DNA of 64,000 nt from Pleurodeles waltl (lineage: Eukaryota; Chordata; Amphibia; Caudata; Salamandridae). Made by a program: the position numbers and the translations under genes. The notes below the pieces were generated by a model. That model worked only from the letters and a program-made list of their open reading frames with translations, searched no databases and was not told the DNA's origin. Below, one piece after another: positions 24,250 to 37,651 of the stretch. How positions within the stretch are numbered: position 1 is the first letter of the stretch; each line of letters begins with the position of its first letter. The stretch is taken from contig NC_090448.1 in the NCBI RefSeq assembly GCF_031143425.1, forward strand, positions 333,696,177 to 333,760,176. The letters run 5' to 3'.

Positions 24250-25090
24250 AAATGCAAGCATTTTTACATTACAGTAACAACCTTAATGCACAGCCCATAA
24301 CTGTCACTACACAAAGCATTATTCACTATTTGATATACCTAAAAAAAATTAGGCTCACCCATTCTTTAATACGCCTGGCACCATTAGCCTCCTACCTACA
24401 AAAACAAGAACATCACTCTGTGTTTACAATTTCTGGTAGTCCCTCCTAGATTACCACCCATCTCTTCGTGGGACCTTAAAATTGACCTTGCTAGTTTAAT
24501 GGAGGCTCCATTCAAGCCCCTTCTTTCGAACTGCCTTAATTTCTATTCTGGAAGGTGGCATTACTTATAGCTAGAACTTCACTCCGTAGAGTGAGTGAAC
24601 TGCGGGCTTTGTCAGTTGAACAACCTTGTATACATATGCACAAAGATCAGAGTGCCTTTAGAAAGCTCCCTTATTTTTTTCCAAATGTATCTCTAGTTTT
24701 TTTATTTAAATCGATTAACATACCTTGTTTGGCGCAACCTTCGAAGTTAGAAGAGCCGTTATGTTCTAATTTCATTGTACCAAGTCCATCAGAAAAACAA
24801 ATTAACTATTTAATGTATTCGACCAGCCAAGCTTTACCAACCCAATTTCAAAGGCTGACTTTGTAGGTTGGATTTTAAAGTGCATTCAGATTTACTGCAC
24901 AGTACACCATATGCATTTGGCTCATTCTGTATTGGAAAAAAGGAACCACAGTGGCTCTCTTGAGCCTTTCAACAGATTTGTAATGCTGCTGCTTGGTCAT
25001 ATCGCCAAACATTCACTATTCTTTATTGTATGTGGAAATTCATGTCAGGCAAGAAGCACAGTTTGGACAAACTGTACTTAAAACTTTGTT
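24250..25090 (+). pseudogene. Decayed DIRS tyrosine recombinase fragment
   Basis: Near 24555-24620 the + strand encodes LIARTSLRRVSELRALSVEQ, matching the recombinase motif ITSARRVSELQALS of the copy at 45.2 kb, which carries the first catalytic Arg. The preceding segment (24440-24540) follows the PPxxSWDLxxxLxxLxxxPF pattern before that motif. Downstream, 24620-24870 remains open but diverges strongly. A much older and more divergent lineage than the 40-63 kb copies. Confidence 0.6.
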
Positions 25091-28000
25091 CTACATGTCT
25101 TCTGTTGCTTTTCGCAGGCCACTGATGTAGGGAATTGGGTTCTGAGGGAGGCCATGATGTCCAGAGGGGCACATTCTCCCATTACTGTGCAAAACAACTT
25201 CTGGTTAGGTAAAAGCGGTTTCTGTAAAACAGCCTCTTCTACCCCTTAGAAGCAAAGAACAAAGCAGAAGGCGACTTCAGAGAATATGCGTCAAGGAATA
25301 ATAACAACACCATCACAACACTTGCATCAAGAAATGGCTCAGTAAAGCTCCCAGACCAATTTAATATAATCAAAAAGTAAGTTATGATTAGAATGAGGCT
25401 AAAACGATAACAATTGGATCAGTCACTGTAACGATATAGCCTCTTAAAGTGACAGTTCCATCATACACATCTCCTCCACCTTGCATGGACAGTCAATGAA
25501 AGTTCCTGCATAGTACCCTCAACTTGCCACTGGAGGCTTCCACTTTCTTCAGTTACAAAACACTGCTCTCAGCTCCAGGTTGTCTCAGTCAGACTGAAAC
25601 AGCTCAATGAGATTCAGTTGTCTTAGCAAGCAGGCACAGGTCACAGCTTTCAAAGTTCACAGAGTTCCTCTAGTGCTTGTGTCTTCACAGCAGGCAGTCT
25701 CTCTCTGGTCTTTCTGAATCTGCCTAAGTCAGTAAGTAGTACCCACTCTGCTCATCTCAGCTCCCAACCCATGCCTTAGGGTTAACTCTAAAGTCCTCTA
25801 GAGAGTCCTCCTTCTGGATACCAGTCAGTATAAACTAGCAGGGCTCTCACTTTCCAGTTCCTAAAACAAATCTCCACCAGGCCCAGGCCACTTCAGCTAG
25901 TCGACTGGTCTGCTTCAAAAGAAGAGTCCTTGGGTGCTCTTTGATAGTCATCTGTTTGAGCCAACAGGGTGATCCTGACATTGAACCTTTTGTAGAGTAA
26001 AACTCAAGTCTTGGCCAGAGTGTGTCGCACTTTCATTCACAGTACTTGCAGATTTGACCTGCTCTTATACCCTACACCACGCCATGGGTCTGTCTTTGTC
26101 AGAGTTCGAGCTGTGTTCCAGTCTGGTCTCAGTAACTGCCCAGCCCCACACAACCCTCAACCCTCTCTTGAGAGGGTCTGTTTTTCATCGGCTCTGAAGT
26201 GAATGTAATGCAGCAGTACACAGATCTCATGTCCAGTCTAATCCAATCCAGCACTTCTCACTGAAACATCAACAGATACAGCACCTAGCAGAGGTGGTGA
26301 GGGATGCCGTCTCATAATTCCAAATACCTACAACGTATGGTAGCCTCTCCTTTACTGCAAAGACCCGGTTATATGGGTGGTCTGTTGAAGCTTTTCTTTT
26401 TTTAAATCTACACTGGTAAAGTTCAAAAACTAAACTACTTTTGTACAGCCCATTTATATCTTGGTTCCCTCCCATTGAATACAAAGACAGACCTCACCTA
26501 AACTGGTTTGGTAACATCTGGTCTTAGATTTCAGTGGGGGACTGGATGCAATATGTCTTTAACTCTTCTCTGATCCCTGCCAGTTCTCGTGAAAAATCAT
26601 TAAGAAAATACTTCTCTTATCTCCTACTGGGCCTCATAGGAAGCTGGCTGTCCTCCATCCCTTTCTTCTGGGAAGACCACTGTAAGGAAAACTGGCCCAT
26701 CTGCAGCTCTCCCCTACACAGAACAGACAGATTGTGCGTTCGTGACTGAGAAAGCAAATTGTACACTCATAAACCATCAAGGGAACACATGCTTTGAGAA
26801 ACCATTTAGTGCACAGAGTCAAAACACCAGCACTGTCTAATAGAGAAAAAGGATAGGAACCATGCGAAATAGTGGATTTCCTACAAGAAAATTTGCTGCA
26901 TATGGAATATATTACAATTGGTTTTCAGCTTATTGTGTTGTAGACTGACATTTGCCAGACCAACCTCCCTGAATGCAAGCTCTTGGCAACACAATTATAC
27001 CTTTACTAAGGCTTACTTACTTTATCATGGCACCGTCCTTCTCTAGTCCTCAAACGTAATAATGCTTAGCATCTACATGCTTGCACTTGGCACATAGGGA
27101 AAAACACAATCTGAGGTGGAGTAGGTCTTGGCGAATAATGGGTTTCAGTGGGGGTGTCACAAGTCACCGTAAAACGTAATCTCCTTCTTCGAAAAAGAAA
27201 AAACTTGTAATATTCCAAAACCCCCACTGTCTTCAGCACAACAAGCTGCAAACAGAATGTTAAAAGTAAGTTAAGTGTACCGTATTGCGAATAGTAGCAT
27301 TTTTGGTGTGGCAAATTCTTATTGTCTTGGCTTTTCTGAGCATATCTGAGAGACACTAGGTTACAGAATTATATAAGACAAAAATAATAATCACTATGCA
27401 GAGTTGTAGATAAGTGATTGATGGATTACATACGTTAAGAAGGGGGAAGTGCATGTTGGATCTGACTAGAGGTTGCTCTCAACCACAAGTGTAGTTCTAG
27501 TTGAACAACATCTCTAATTGGGGTTAGATTGATTTATAACACTCATGCTGAGTTTATTGCATCTTCGCCCATAACTGGAGAAAAACACAACATAAGTGAG
27601 AAAATACCCTTAAATGTAAATTTTAGAAGGATATTCCTAAGTTCAGCCTACCAAGCTCATTGCACTACCTTTCAACAATGCCCGGTTTGCTGTGCCACAA
27701 AGTCATTATTGCTGTGATCAGTATGACACGCTGCTAATTCAGGCTGTGTGGTTGCAAGATGATGTGCTTCATAAGGAGTCAATAAGACACTGGCCTTCTG
27801 AAATAAGGTGATATTAAAGATAAAAATATGCCAAGCTTGTGGTTCTCTTAGGAGTGATATGGTGGCAGAAATCATTGGGCTTTCGCTCAGGTACAATGTA
27901 CTCCATTTTTCAGTGAATCATTTAGGAGCACTGCCATTGCTAAGAAGGGGGAAACACTGAGAGTAAGCTGTTCTTGGCCATCCACAATATAACATAAAAC

Positions 28001-28950
28001 TGCCCCAATATACTGGTCTTCAACTTCATATTTAACGCAGTATTGATGTGGAAGTATGAGAGTATAACAGGCCTAAAAGCGCTTAAAATATTGTCTCTTT
28101 GGTAGCCCCGTCTAATTCCAAACTATACAAATTCCAGCCAATGAGGTAATAGTGACTGGGCTACCATTGCTCCTCAAGGCCATCTTAACTTACATTTCTA
28201 CCACTAGTAAATGAAGAAAGGAAGCTTTGCTTTCTCTTCAGACAGATAAGCTTTAGTAAATTGCAGCATTGGATGTGTTGAACCTTGGGTTTTGACAGCT
28301 AGCCAGAACTGCTGTTCTTTGTAGACAGGGCTAGCTAAGAGCAAACTCTTGTGCACCAAAAGTTCTAAGTTGCATACTTCTAATGCCCTTGATGGAGAGT
28401 ACATATATGGTAAACATATTGATGATGCTTTTCTGAATATAAAAACTGATACAGCATCAGCAAGATCTATAGGTTCCTTCCAATATTGAAGACCCAAACA
28501 TTATTGCAGCACTAAAGGAAGAAATACCCTACACCACAGAGGCTGTCTGAGTTACAGGTAACAATCATACCAGACCCAGCAACCCAATATGTTCCTCCTA
28601 TCATGGTCAATATCAGCAGCAATCCTATAGAACACCACCATCTGCTTCCTGCAACAAGCTGCAGTCTAGGCAAAGTGGAGGTTCCCAGCCAAAAAAGTCA
28701 ACACTCAAGCTATTGTAACTGACCGCCCCTAGGGACTGGCTATTACTACTACTACTGCTGCTGCTGTTCCATGGATGATTGGCCAAGTAGGTGGAAGGAT
28801 ATCTGCCTTTGGGTCGGAAAGGACACTGATAACAGGTGTGTCCTGGGTCTCATCCACTTTGGACATAGAGTAGAATTAGTTCAATACCCCCCCCACAAAA
28901 CTGCAGTCAAAGAGCAAGCTTAAACATCTGTCCATAATGAAAAACAAAAT
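25091..28950. other. Intronic sequence without recognised genes
   Basis: The stretch 25430-26560 is CT-rich and may be an unclassified repeat or LTR, but I could not define its ends. A short actactactactgctgctgctg microsatellite lies near 28745. No conserved coding motif. Confidence 0.45.
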
Positions 28951-28959
28951 CCTTCTCAA

Positions 28960-30560
28960 AATACCTAAATGAACTATCAAACTAGTACCAAACCTTCAGT
29001 GAAACATTTGCTTCTACCCAAGAGTATTTGTAATCAAGATGAAGAAGTCAGATGACTGGAAACCATTCCTAGACCTACATCGTCTCAAATTCTTGCTGTG
29101 AAAAAAAAGAATGATTTATATGGTAACTCTGCTTGAAGTATTGCAGCCGCTAATGGTTAAAGAATTCTATTATTCTTTTTCCTGCATGATGACTACTTTC
29201 ACATCCAAATGCATTTCAAACGTTGGAATTCTTTTAAATTGCAGGGGGCCAGTAGTCATAATTTCAGTGTCCCCCTCAGACTTTACATCAGCTCTGAGAA
29301 TATTCACAAACTATATGGAACCCGTGCACCTACAACACATGGGTCATCATGAGTCTCCGTACTTCAACAATAGGCTCATCAAAGGGGCAACCCTGTGAGC
29401 CACAAAAAAACTCAGTAACAGTCTGTACTCAGTTGTTGCAAAGATTATGGCTCACAACAAACAAAAATAAGTCTTTGCACTACCAGAAATAATATTTTCC
29501 TAGGGCACTCTTAAAGATGCAGTAGACAAAGATGTATCACTTCAGAGACAGTCAGGTGATTCTAACGGCCTTGACAAGTCAGATTCATAAGCAACTAAAT
29601 GTAATGGTATGCTATTTGAAACGAGCACTAGACCTGGTGTGGTCTTGCATATGCCTCATACTGTGTCCCCAGTTAAGAATGTGGCTCATATAGAGGGGAT
29701 CAGATAAACAATGGACAAAGATATGTGGCTTCTTGGACCACATTTGAGTAACAACCACTATGAAAAAGACTGTTCTTTGGTGGATATCCACAACGAACCC
29801 AGTAGTAGGTCTGTCATATTTTCCTCCCTGAGCAACCATGCCTCGATGTAAGTGAGGTGGGCTCATCTAACAGTCAAATATTGGTGGTCTGCAAAGGAAA
29901 CAAATATGCACATCAGTGTGCTGAAACTTAGGGCCTTAACTCCTTCTGATCACAAGTATGTCATTAATCATTGATGAATTAGGACAGCATTGCATGAGTG
30001 TTTCACATCGATAAACCGGTTGTCACAAGACCTCAGTTCTGTCAAAGGAGGCTTAATGCACAATCCACAGTTTATAATAAAGAGTCCAATGGACTTTCAT
30101 ATTATCGAACCAGTAGTCCATAAATCCCTCTTTCACAATCCCAAGGATGCAATAGAATGGGCCCAGCACTCTCTAGACATGTGCAGATGTCCAAAGTTCT
30201 GTCTCAAAAACAGAAGAATTCAGAACGTCTGATCAGTTGCTCGTATCATTCTCCATCTGAAAAACGGTTCCTGTAATCAAAACAATTTTGAGATGGGTAG
30301 CAGCAACAACTACATTATGTCTAACAAAGGTGGGACATTTGCTGATAAAGACAGTCAACACTTTCCACCAAGATTTTGGCAGCATCACTAGGTCTCCATG
30401 CAGGAATACTTTTTTCGGGTATCGGTAGAGCAGCTACCGGGAAGAATCTTAATAGCTTCACTCAGCACTACTTTTTAGATGCTGTGGCAGACAGTGAAAC
30501 AGCAGTTGGAAGAGCAGTAGTTGACATCTTTTCAATTAAAGATGAACCATTCTGTCGCTA
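28960..30560 (+). pseudogene. Decayed, internally deleted DIRS element (RT, RNase H, recombinase end)
   Basis: At 29035-29400 the + strand shows WKPFLDLHRLKFL, a DDYFHIQMHFKRW motif A-like stretch, then SDFTSALRIFTNYMEPV and ESPYFNNRLIKG (the YLDDWL equivalent, with both Asp changed). At 29885-29940 WWSAKETNMHISVLKLRAL resembles the RNase H motif with its Glu lost. At 30376-30540 a recombinase C-terminus ends in NSFTQHYFLDAVADSE, the HxxY-type catalytic Tyr region. Large deletions separate the parts. Confidence 0.62.
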
Positions 30561-31108
30561 ACCCATTACACAATATTATGATGTTGTAATATGATACTGC
30601 TCCCTTTTCTGATTTATAACATGTGAATTTGTGAACAATTCAGTACTGTAGAAGGAAAAATTGACTTTCCTTTAACTACAATTCTCCAGCATTGGTGTCT
30701 TACATAGATTCACCTGCGACTATCCCTCCTTCCCAAATAGTAAGTGCTTCTTACACCTTACACTCGTGCTGGAAATCTGATGTGAGATGACCTCTGAGAG
30801 TAGTGACAGCCACGGCTCTCATCTCATTTGCTGGATTTTAGGTCTTCTAGACTGATGTGGCTGAGCTATTAAATTGATAATATTTTAAGGGCTTTCAGGC
30901 ATGTTATTCTGCCATACTGCTTATGTAAGGTTACCACGGGACTCCAACCTCAATGGATATTTATTCAAGCATGTGAATCTATGAAATATACCTACCATGA
31001 GGAATTGGAGTTACAGGTAAGTAGCTTGTTTGTTTTTATGGCTTGTGGTGTTTTGCATGCAGTAACATGTTCATAACCTACTTGTATTGTAATCCTTTTC
31101 TTTGCTAG

Positions 31109-31196
31109 GAGGATAACCATGATGAAGAACCTCCTAGCGCCATATGAGCAGCGACCCTGGGCACAAACCAACTGGATTCTTGTCCGACTTTGGAGG
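31109..31196 (+). CDS. RNF123: RNF123 exon (window exon 3 of 5)
   Basis: An 88-base exon follows ccttttctttgctag and is followed by the donor gtaaat. The first base completes Gln; 29 codons follow, including the aromatic-rich motif [18 protein letters not shown], and the exon ends on a codon boundary. This motif is the most diagnostic part of the RNF123 call. It lies 8.3 kb downstream of the previous exon, with a decayed DIRS remnant ending about 500 bases upstream. Confidence 0.95.
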
Positions 31197-32338
31197 GTAA
31201 ATTATTCAGATTCCATGCAGCCCCTGCCATTAGATTTCAGTGCATGTTGATCATCTGGGTAAAGTTAAAGGTCTTGAATTAAACTTCTGAAAGTGAACTT
31301 TCAGAATTGCAAACTTTTCAGTTCCTTAAGGCACGTTAGCCATGTTTTGCCAGAATGAGTCCAGTAAGTTAAGTTTTAAATATCTGGATATAGAATAAAT
31401 GAAATATTATTTCTGGTAAGTCTCTTTTACATACCAAAGGCTGGATTCACAAAGGTAAGTTACAATTTTGAGTAAGTCTATTAATTTTGGTATCCACAAA
31501 CTCAGAATGTAAACTTACTGTGAACGTGTAAGTTATATGTCTCAATTCCTAGAGTAAAGTAATTGACTTACCCTTGTGTGGGTTGGTAACATCCCACCAT
31601 AAACCCCTACTAACCCTCTCTAAACCCCTCTTACCCCTCTATAATCCCATCCCCTTTCAGAGTGATTCTGCCTTTACCTCTGTGTCAGTCCCACATTTAC
31701 TACTAAAACCTATACCTACAACTCTGCAGTCGGGGCGGAGAACTCTGAACAGATAAGTAAAGGTAAAACTTACGTTTTGAAGTACTACAAAGTCTAGTTA
31801 ATGAACTATGCCTTGAGTCTTAAAGTACATAATAGGACGGAGGGAAGTATTACAAATATATTTCTTTACTAACCACCACCACTCCTTCAACACTTTTAAA
31901 CATTAACAGAGTCACTGGGAACTAAAAGTAAGAAAACGTCGCCATCTTCTCCAGGCCTGCCCTTACATGGACCACAAATCCCTATGGCTCTTTGAGTTTT
32001 GTTCTCTATTCATTGCTGATAACGTACTTGACGTTGAAAATCCTTCCGGTCTTACTCCTTGTTAAAAACGTTGGATATTGCTGATAAGGCCAACCCCCTG
32101 TATCCTCTTTCTTGGGGTATACTATGTAGTTGCTTTCCTACTGCCTACAACAAATTACTAAAACACTAAAGACTAAATTTGAGTAGTGTAAATGTGTTAC
32201 AACAAATAAAGTGTCAGTTAAAAATAATAATGTATTTAGGTTATATTTAAGCCATGGCTAATATCTGAATGAATATGCATAGCACATTTCAATAATTGTA
32301 TACATATGTTCAATGGAATAATATTGACTTTCCAATAC
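31197..32338. other. Intronic sequence without recognised features
   Basis: It follows the exon 3 donor. AT-rich. The stretch 31440-31780 contains several gtaagt-like words but no definable repeat ends. Confidence 0.45.
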
Positions 32339-32343
32339 CATAG
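32339..32343 (+). repeat. Target site duplication, left
   Basis: CATAG immediately before TGTAGGAAAC, repeated exactly at 34984-34988 after the other end of the element. Confidence 0.8.
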
Positions 32344-34983
32344 TGTAGGAAACTGGCACTTGTTGCAGTTACCCCCTCACACACTTTTAGCCTGATATTG
32401 ATGCTGACTTGACTGAGAGTGTGCTGGGATCCTGCTAACCAGGCCCCAGCACCAGTGTTCTTTCCCTAGAAATGTACCATTGGTTCCACAATTGGCACAC
32501 CTCTGGCACACCCAAGTCCCTTGTAAAAGGTACCAGTGGTACCAATGGCCCTGTGACCAGGGAGGGTCCCTAATGGCTGCAGCATGTGTTGTGCTACCCC
32601 AGGGGACCCCTAATCTAACATGCACCCTGCCATTGCAGATTGTGTGTGTTGGTGGGGAGAAAAAGGCAAAGTCGACATGGTATCCCCCTTAGGCTGCCAT
32701 GTTCACAAAACACTGCCTGTGGCATAGGTAAGTCACCCCTCTAGCAAGCCTTACAGCCCTAAGGCAGGGTGCACTATACCACAGGTGAGGACATAGTTGC
32801 ATGAGCAATATGCCCCTAGAGTGTCTAAGTCCATTCTTAGACATTGTAAGTGCAGTGTGGCCATATTAAGTATATGGTCTGGGAGCTGTCATTACGAACT
32901 CCACAGTTCCATAATGGCTTCACTGAATACTGGGAAGTTTGGTATCAAATTTCTCAGCACAATAAACCCCCACTGATGCCACTGTGGGATTTATAAACAA
33001 ATGCACACAGAGGGCATCTTAGAGATGCCTCTTTTATTTTACCCCATCCCCTAGTATAGGACTAACTGGTCTGTGCCAGCCTGCCACTAGCATACGAGTT
33101 TCTGACCCCATGGGGTGAGGGCCTTTGTGCTCTCTGAGGACATGAACAAAGGCTGCTCTGGGGGGAGGTGCAGGACTTGTAACACCTGGCGGTGAGCCTT
33201 AAAGGTTCAGGCCTCGTGTCACAGTGCCCCAGGGCACTCCAGCTAGTGGATATGCCTGCCCCCGGACAAGCCCCCACTTTGGGCGGGCAGTTTGGTGGGA
33301 AACTTAAGAAAAATAAGGAGGAGTGAACACATCAGGTGAGACCACCCTGAAGGTGTCCAGAGCTGAAGTGACCCCCTCCCTGCAGAATCCTCCATCTTGG
33401 TTTGGAGGACAGGGACCAATAGGGATAGGAATGTGCCTCCCCCCCCAAAGGGAGTTGACACAAGGAAGGCCATTGGCTACTGCCCTCTGATACCTGTAAC
33501 GCCCCTAAATCTTGTATTTATGGGCTTCCCTGAACCCAGCTCACCAGATTCCTGACAACCTCACAAGAAGAAGAAGGACTGCTTAGCTGAAACCCCCTTT
33601 GAGAAGAAAACAACAACAACTGACTCGGCCCCAGCCCTACCAGCCTCTCTCCTGCTTCAAAGAACCTGCAAACGGAAAGGAATGCATCCTGCAGGTCCTG
33701 AGACCTCTGAAAAACCTCCAGAGGGACTGCCTGCATCACAGAGGATCAAGAACTCCCGTAGACGGCAGCCCTGTCTAAAGAAGAAAATAAAAGAAGAAGA
33801 AACCACTACTAAGGACTCCCACCTCACTCTAGAACCATGAGTCCTGACCACTGTGCACCCAACACCCTCGGCCCATGTCGAGGTGGTCCCCCCCCAGCAA
33901 GAGATGGTCACCAGGCGCTTGCGAGCAAGTGCCCTGCTTGGGTTGTCTCCCTTCTCCCCCCGCACTAATCCACGACGATGTCTGCAGAGGAAGTCCCAAA
34001 GGGCCCCTGACCACGAAGCTCCGGACGAAGATATCCGACACCTAAGAACACACTGCACCCGCAGCCCCCAGGCCTTGGAGAAACCAACCCCGGTGCATCA
34101 AAGTCCAGCAAGCAGCCCTCCTCCCTGTGGTGTGCTGGAGACACCCCCTGGACCTCGCCTGCAGCCTCTGAGTGATCCCCGGGACCCCTCATTAAACAAC
34201 ATTGGAAGCCTCACGTCCTGTTTGCACCGTGCACCCGGCCCCCCTTGTGTCGCTGAGGGTGTGCGTTCGGTGCCTACTTATGGACCCTCCAGTGCTCTTC
34301 TAATCTCCCCTGGTCTGCCCTCTGAGCCGTGGGTACTTACCTGCCAGTAGACCGAATTCCGAGTGCCCCCTGTCTCCATAGGAGCCCACTTTAATTTGGC
34401 TCCTCTTTGACCTCTGCACCCGACCGACCCCATCTTGCTGGTGGTGGGTGTTCGAGGTGAACTGGAACCCCCAAAGGTCGACTACCTATACCCCGGAGAC
34501 TGGAAGTATAAGTTGTGTACTTACCACTAGAACTGTGCTTTATTTTCTTTCACTCAGGAACTGTTCTGAAATTGCACTGTCCACTTTTAAAATAGATATT
34601 CTCTGTTTTCTTAAAAAATGTTTACTTGACTAAAGTGAAACAAAGTTACATTGATATCTAAGTTGAGTGCTTACCTGCAACAGTATTTACTTCTGAACTG
34701 AATTTTGTGGTTCTAGTAATAAAGTAACCAAAGATATTTTTCTATATAAAATCCTATATAAAATCCTATTGGTCTGGAGTTAAGTCATTGAGTGTGTGCT
34801 TCTTCTATCGCTTGTGTGTGTTCAACAAATGCTTAACACTACCCTCTGATAAGCCTAACTGCTCGACCACACTACCACAAAACAGAGCATTAGTATTATC
34901 TACTTAAGCCTCTGGGGAACCCCTGGACTCTGTGCACACTATATCTCATTTTGATATAGTATATACAGAGCCAGCATCCTACA
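32344..34983 (+). mobile_element. TGTAGGAA-family non-coding element, complete copy 1
   Basis: 2640 bp with ends TGTAGGAAACTGGCACT and AGAGCCAGCATCCTACA, imperfect terminal inverted repeats of about 17 bp with TG...CA termini. It is flanked by an exact 5-bp duplication (CATAG). It contains no transposase, RT or other recognisable domain; open stretches around 33.9-34.3 kb are GC-rich chance frames. AATAAA occurs at 34718, 265 bases from the right end. Homologous in inverted orientation to 59231-61781. TG/CA ends plus 5-bp duplication are what an LTR integrase makes, so a very long solo LTR or an LTR-derived non-autonomous element is the best guess. Confidence 0.85.
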
Positions 34984-34988
34984 CATAG
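34984..34988 (+). repeat. Target site duplication, right
   Basis: Exact CATAG copy of 32339-32343. Confidence 0.8.
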
Positions 34989-35282
34989 TATAGAAAATCA
35001 GATTTTCATGGTTGGACTGGATGTTTATCGACAGTGATCCCCACTTGTTTAATGTGGTCAGTAGTAGGCCTTAAATCTTAAAACCCTTGGCCAGTCTGTG
35101 ATCCTAAGGACGCATTTTGTCTGCCTTCTACTTTCCCCTTTGAAAGTCATAGCTCCCGTTGAGAGTGTGTATATTGCACACAGCCTTGTGCATATTGCTC
35201 TGTGCCATATTTGGCCATGTACTTAATTTTTGTGTCAGAATAGTGGAGTGTGGTTTCAGGGTGAAGATTAGGTAATGCACAG

Positions 35283-37651
35283 TGTAGGAAAGTATCCTCT
35301 TTCTTGGCATGGTTACCCCATTTTCTGCCTGTTGTCAGTGTGTTTGACTGTGTTCACTGGGATTCTGCTAAATAGGACCCCAGTGATTATGCTCTCTCCC
35401 TCCTAACTTGGTAACATAGTTACTTTCACCCCACATTTGGCATACTGGTGCCCCCATGTAAGTCCCTAGTATATGGGACCCAGGGCATTGGGGTACCAGG
35501 GGACCACTGTGGGCTGCAGTATGTGTTATGCAACCCTTGAGGAGCCCATGGAAAGTGTTCTGCAGGCCTGCCATTTCAGCCTGCTTGGAAGGGTGCATGC
35601 ACCCCTTTTCACTACAGGTGAACTTCACCAAGTCACTGTAAGTCACCCCTATGGCAGGCCTTCCTAGCCCAGAGGGAAGGGTGCAAGTACCTGGGTGTGA
35701 GGCCACCTCCTGCACTTGCAGAAATGCCCCCACGAACTCCAGTTCCATTTTCATGGACTTCGTGGGTGCACAGACGCCATTTTATGCATGTACTTGGACA
35801 TAGGTCACTATCTATGTCCAGCTACATAATGGTAACTCCGAACCTAGGCGTGTTTGATAAACATGTTGAAATCATACCCCAATACCGTTACCAGTATTGA
35901 AAGTATGATTCCATGCACTCTTGGGGCTCCTTTGGGGACACCCAGCATTGCTTTTACCAGCCTTCTGTGATTTTCCGGGCAGCCCAAGCTGCTGCCACCC
36001 CTCAGACAGGTTTCTGCCCTCCTGCTGCTTGAACAGCTCATACCCAGGAAGGCAGAACAAAGAATTTCCTTTGGGAGAGAAGGGTAACACTCTCGGTGTT
36101 TGAAAATAAGTGTTACATGGCTTGGGAGGGGTAAGCTCCCCAAGCTTACGTTATGCTTTGAAGGGCACATTTGGTGCCCTCCAAGCATAAACCAGTCTAC
36201 ACCGGTTCAGGGACCGCTGGACAATGGAAAGGGAAGTGACCACTCCCCTGTCCATCACCACCCTAGAGGTGGTGCCCAAAGCTCCTCCAGAGGGTCCCTG
36301 TGTTCTGCCATCTTGAATCAAAGGTTGGCAGGAACTTCTGGGAGCATCTCATTGGCCCAGTCAGGCAGGTGACATCGGAGCCGTCCCCCCATATAGGTGC
36401 TCACCTGGCTAGATGACCAATCCCCCTTTCAGTGCTATTTAGGGTCTCTCTCTTGGGTGGGTCTGCAGATTCACCTTGCAAGATTCCAGCAAGACTCCTC
36501 TGCAACCTCTGCTTCGACTTCTAGCCACTGGAACCACGACTGGACCCTCCAGGAACCGACAATCTGCATCCACAAAGAAGACTCTGCTTGCAACGTTGTT
36601 TCCATGGCTCCTTCCAGCTCTGCAACATCTCCCCGGCTGTGCATCCTCCGAGGGCTTCAAGTCTTCAGTCTGCACAAGAAGGAAGAGGGAATCTCCCTTT
36701 GAGTGAAGGAGTCACTCCCCTGCATCCGCAGGCACCAATGGCAACGATGACTGGCTGCATGGATCTCCTCTCAACCTGAGCTGCATGGATCCTGCATCAC
36801 AAGTGGTGGTCCATAGTAGTTCTCTTGGGCCTCTCTGTCAGCTATCCAACTTTGGTGGAGGTAAGCCCTTGCCATCCCATGCAGGACAGTACCCCCGTGA
36901 ACTGCGTCTCTTGCAGCTGTCAAGGCTTGTTTGCATCTCCTCCAAGGGATCTTCAGGCTCCATGCAGCCCCAGCCCCCAGCACTCTTTCCTGCGACGCAC
37001 AGCCCTCTGCTTGCTTCTCCTGCGGCATGGGGCCCGCCTCCAGTGGTGCTGCATGGGCTTCTCTGTGACTCTTGGTTCCTCGTCCATTGGGTCTCCTATG
37101 GTGCTTCCTCCTCTTCTTTTTCTCTCTGCCTTGCTGAGGGTCCCCTGGGACTCCCCCTGTGGGTTGAGTCCTCCTGGACCTTGCTGGTCCCCGGCAGCTC
37201 CACATTTGCTTCACCGTGACGTTTGCCTTTTCCAAGGATTGGTGATGGCTTTTCTACACCACTGACCGACTGCAATCATCCATTCGGCGTGGGACATTGA
37301 CTGCATCCTCCAGGAACTCTTCACCTGCTCCAGGGCTACATTTCTGACCGTCTTCGTCCTACTGTCGACCAACTCCTGCATCCACAGCTGGGTGGGTATT
37401 AGCACCTACTTCTCCTGGACTCTTCTCTGACGTCAGGAATTGGTCCCCTTCTTCCACAGGCCTTCCTCTTCAGCAATCCACCGCTGGTTTCTTGCAGTCT
37501 TGTGTGAGTGTTGCTTTTTCTTCCCTTTGGGTGGTTTGGGGAACATCCAGTAACGTACTCCTTTCTTCCTGGTCGCTGGGGTCACTGTGGTACTTACCTT
37601 TGGCGTTTCCTAGTATTCCCAGCTGTCCTCTACACATCCCACTTACCTAGG
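35283..37651 (+). mobile_element. TGTAGGAA-family element copy 2, 3'-truncated
   Basis: It starts TGTAGGAAAGTATCCTC and continues ggcatggttacccc, matching the reverse complement of the right end of 45497-48325 (same subfamily). Similarity continues to about 37651, where cttacctagg gives way to DIRS sequence, so the AATAAA end is missing. Open frames such as 36771-37265 on both strands are GC-rich non-coding sequence. Confidence 0.78.

Noticed and set aside
28745..28770. Microsatellite act/gct repeats
   Set aside because: Only a few units; ordinary simple sequence.
33657..34350. Open frames of 133-165 codons on both strands
   Set aside because: They lie inside the TGTAGGAA element in GC-rich sequence, have no motif, and are not conserved in frame in homologous copies.
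36771..37265. Overlapping open frames of 144-154 codons on both strands
   Set aside because: Non-coding TGTAGGAA copy; both strands are open because of composition.
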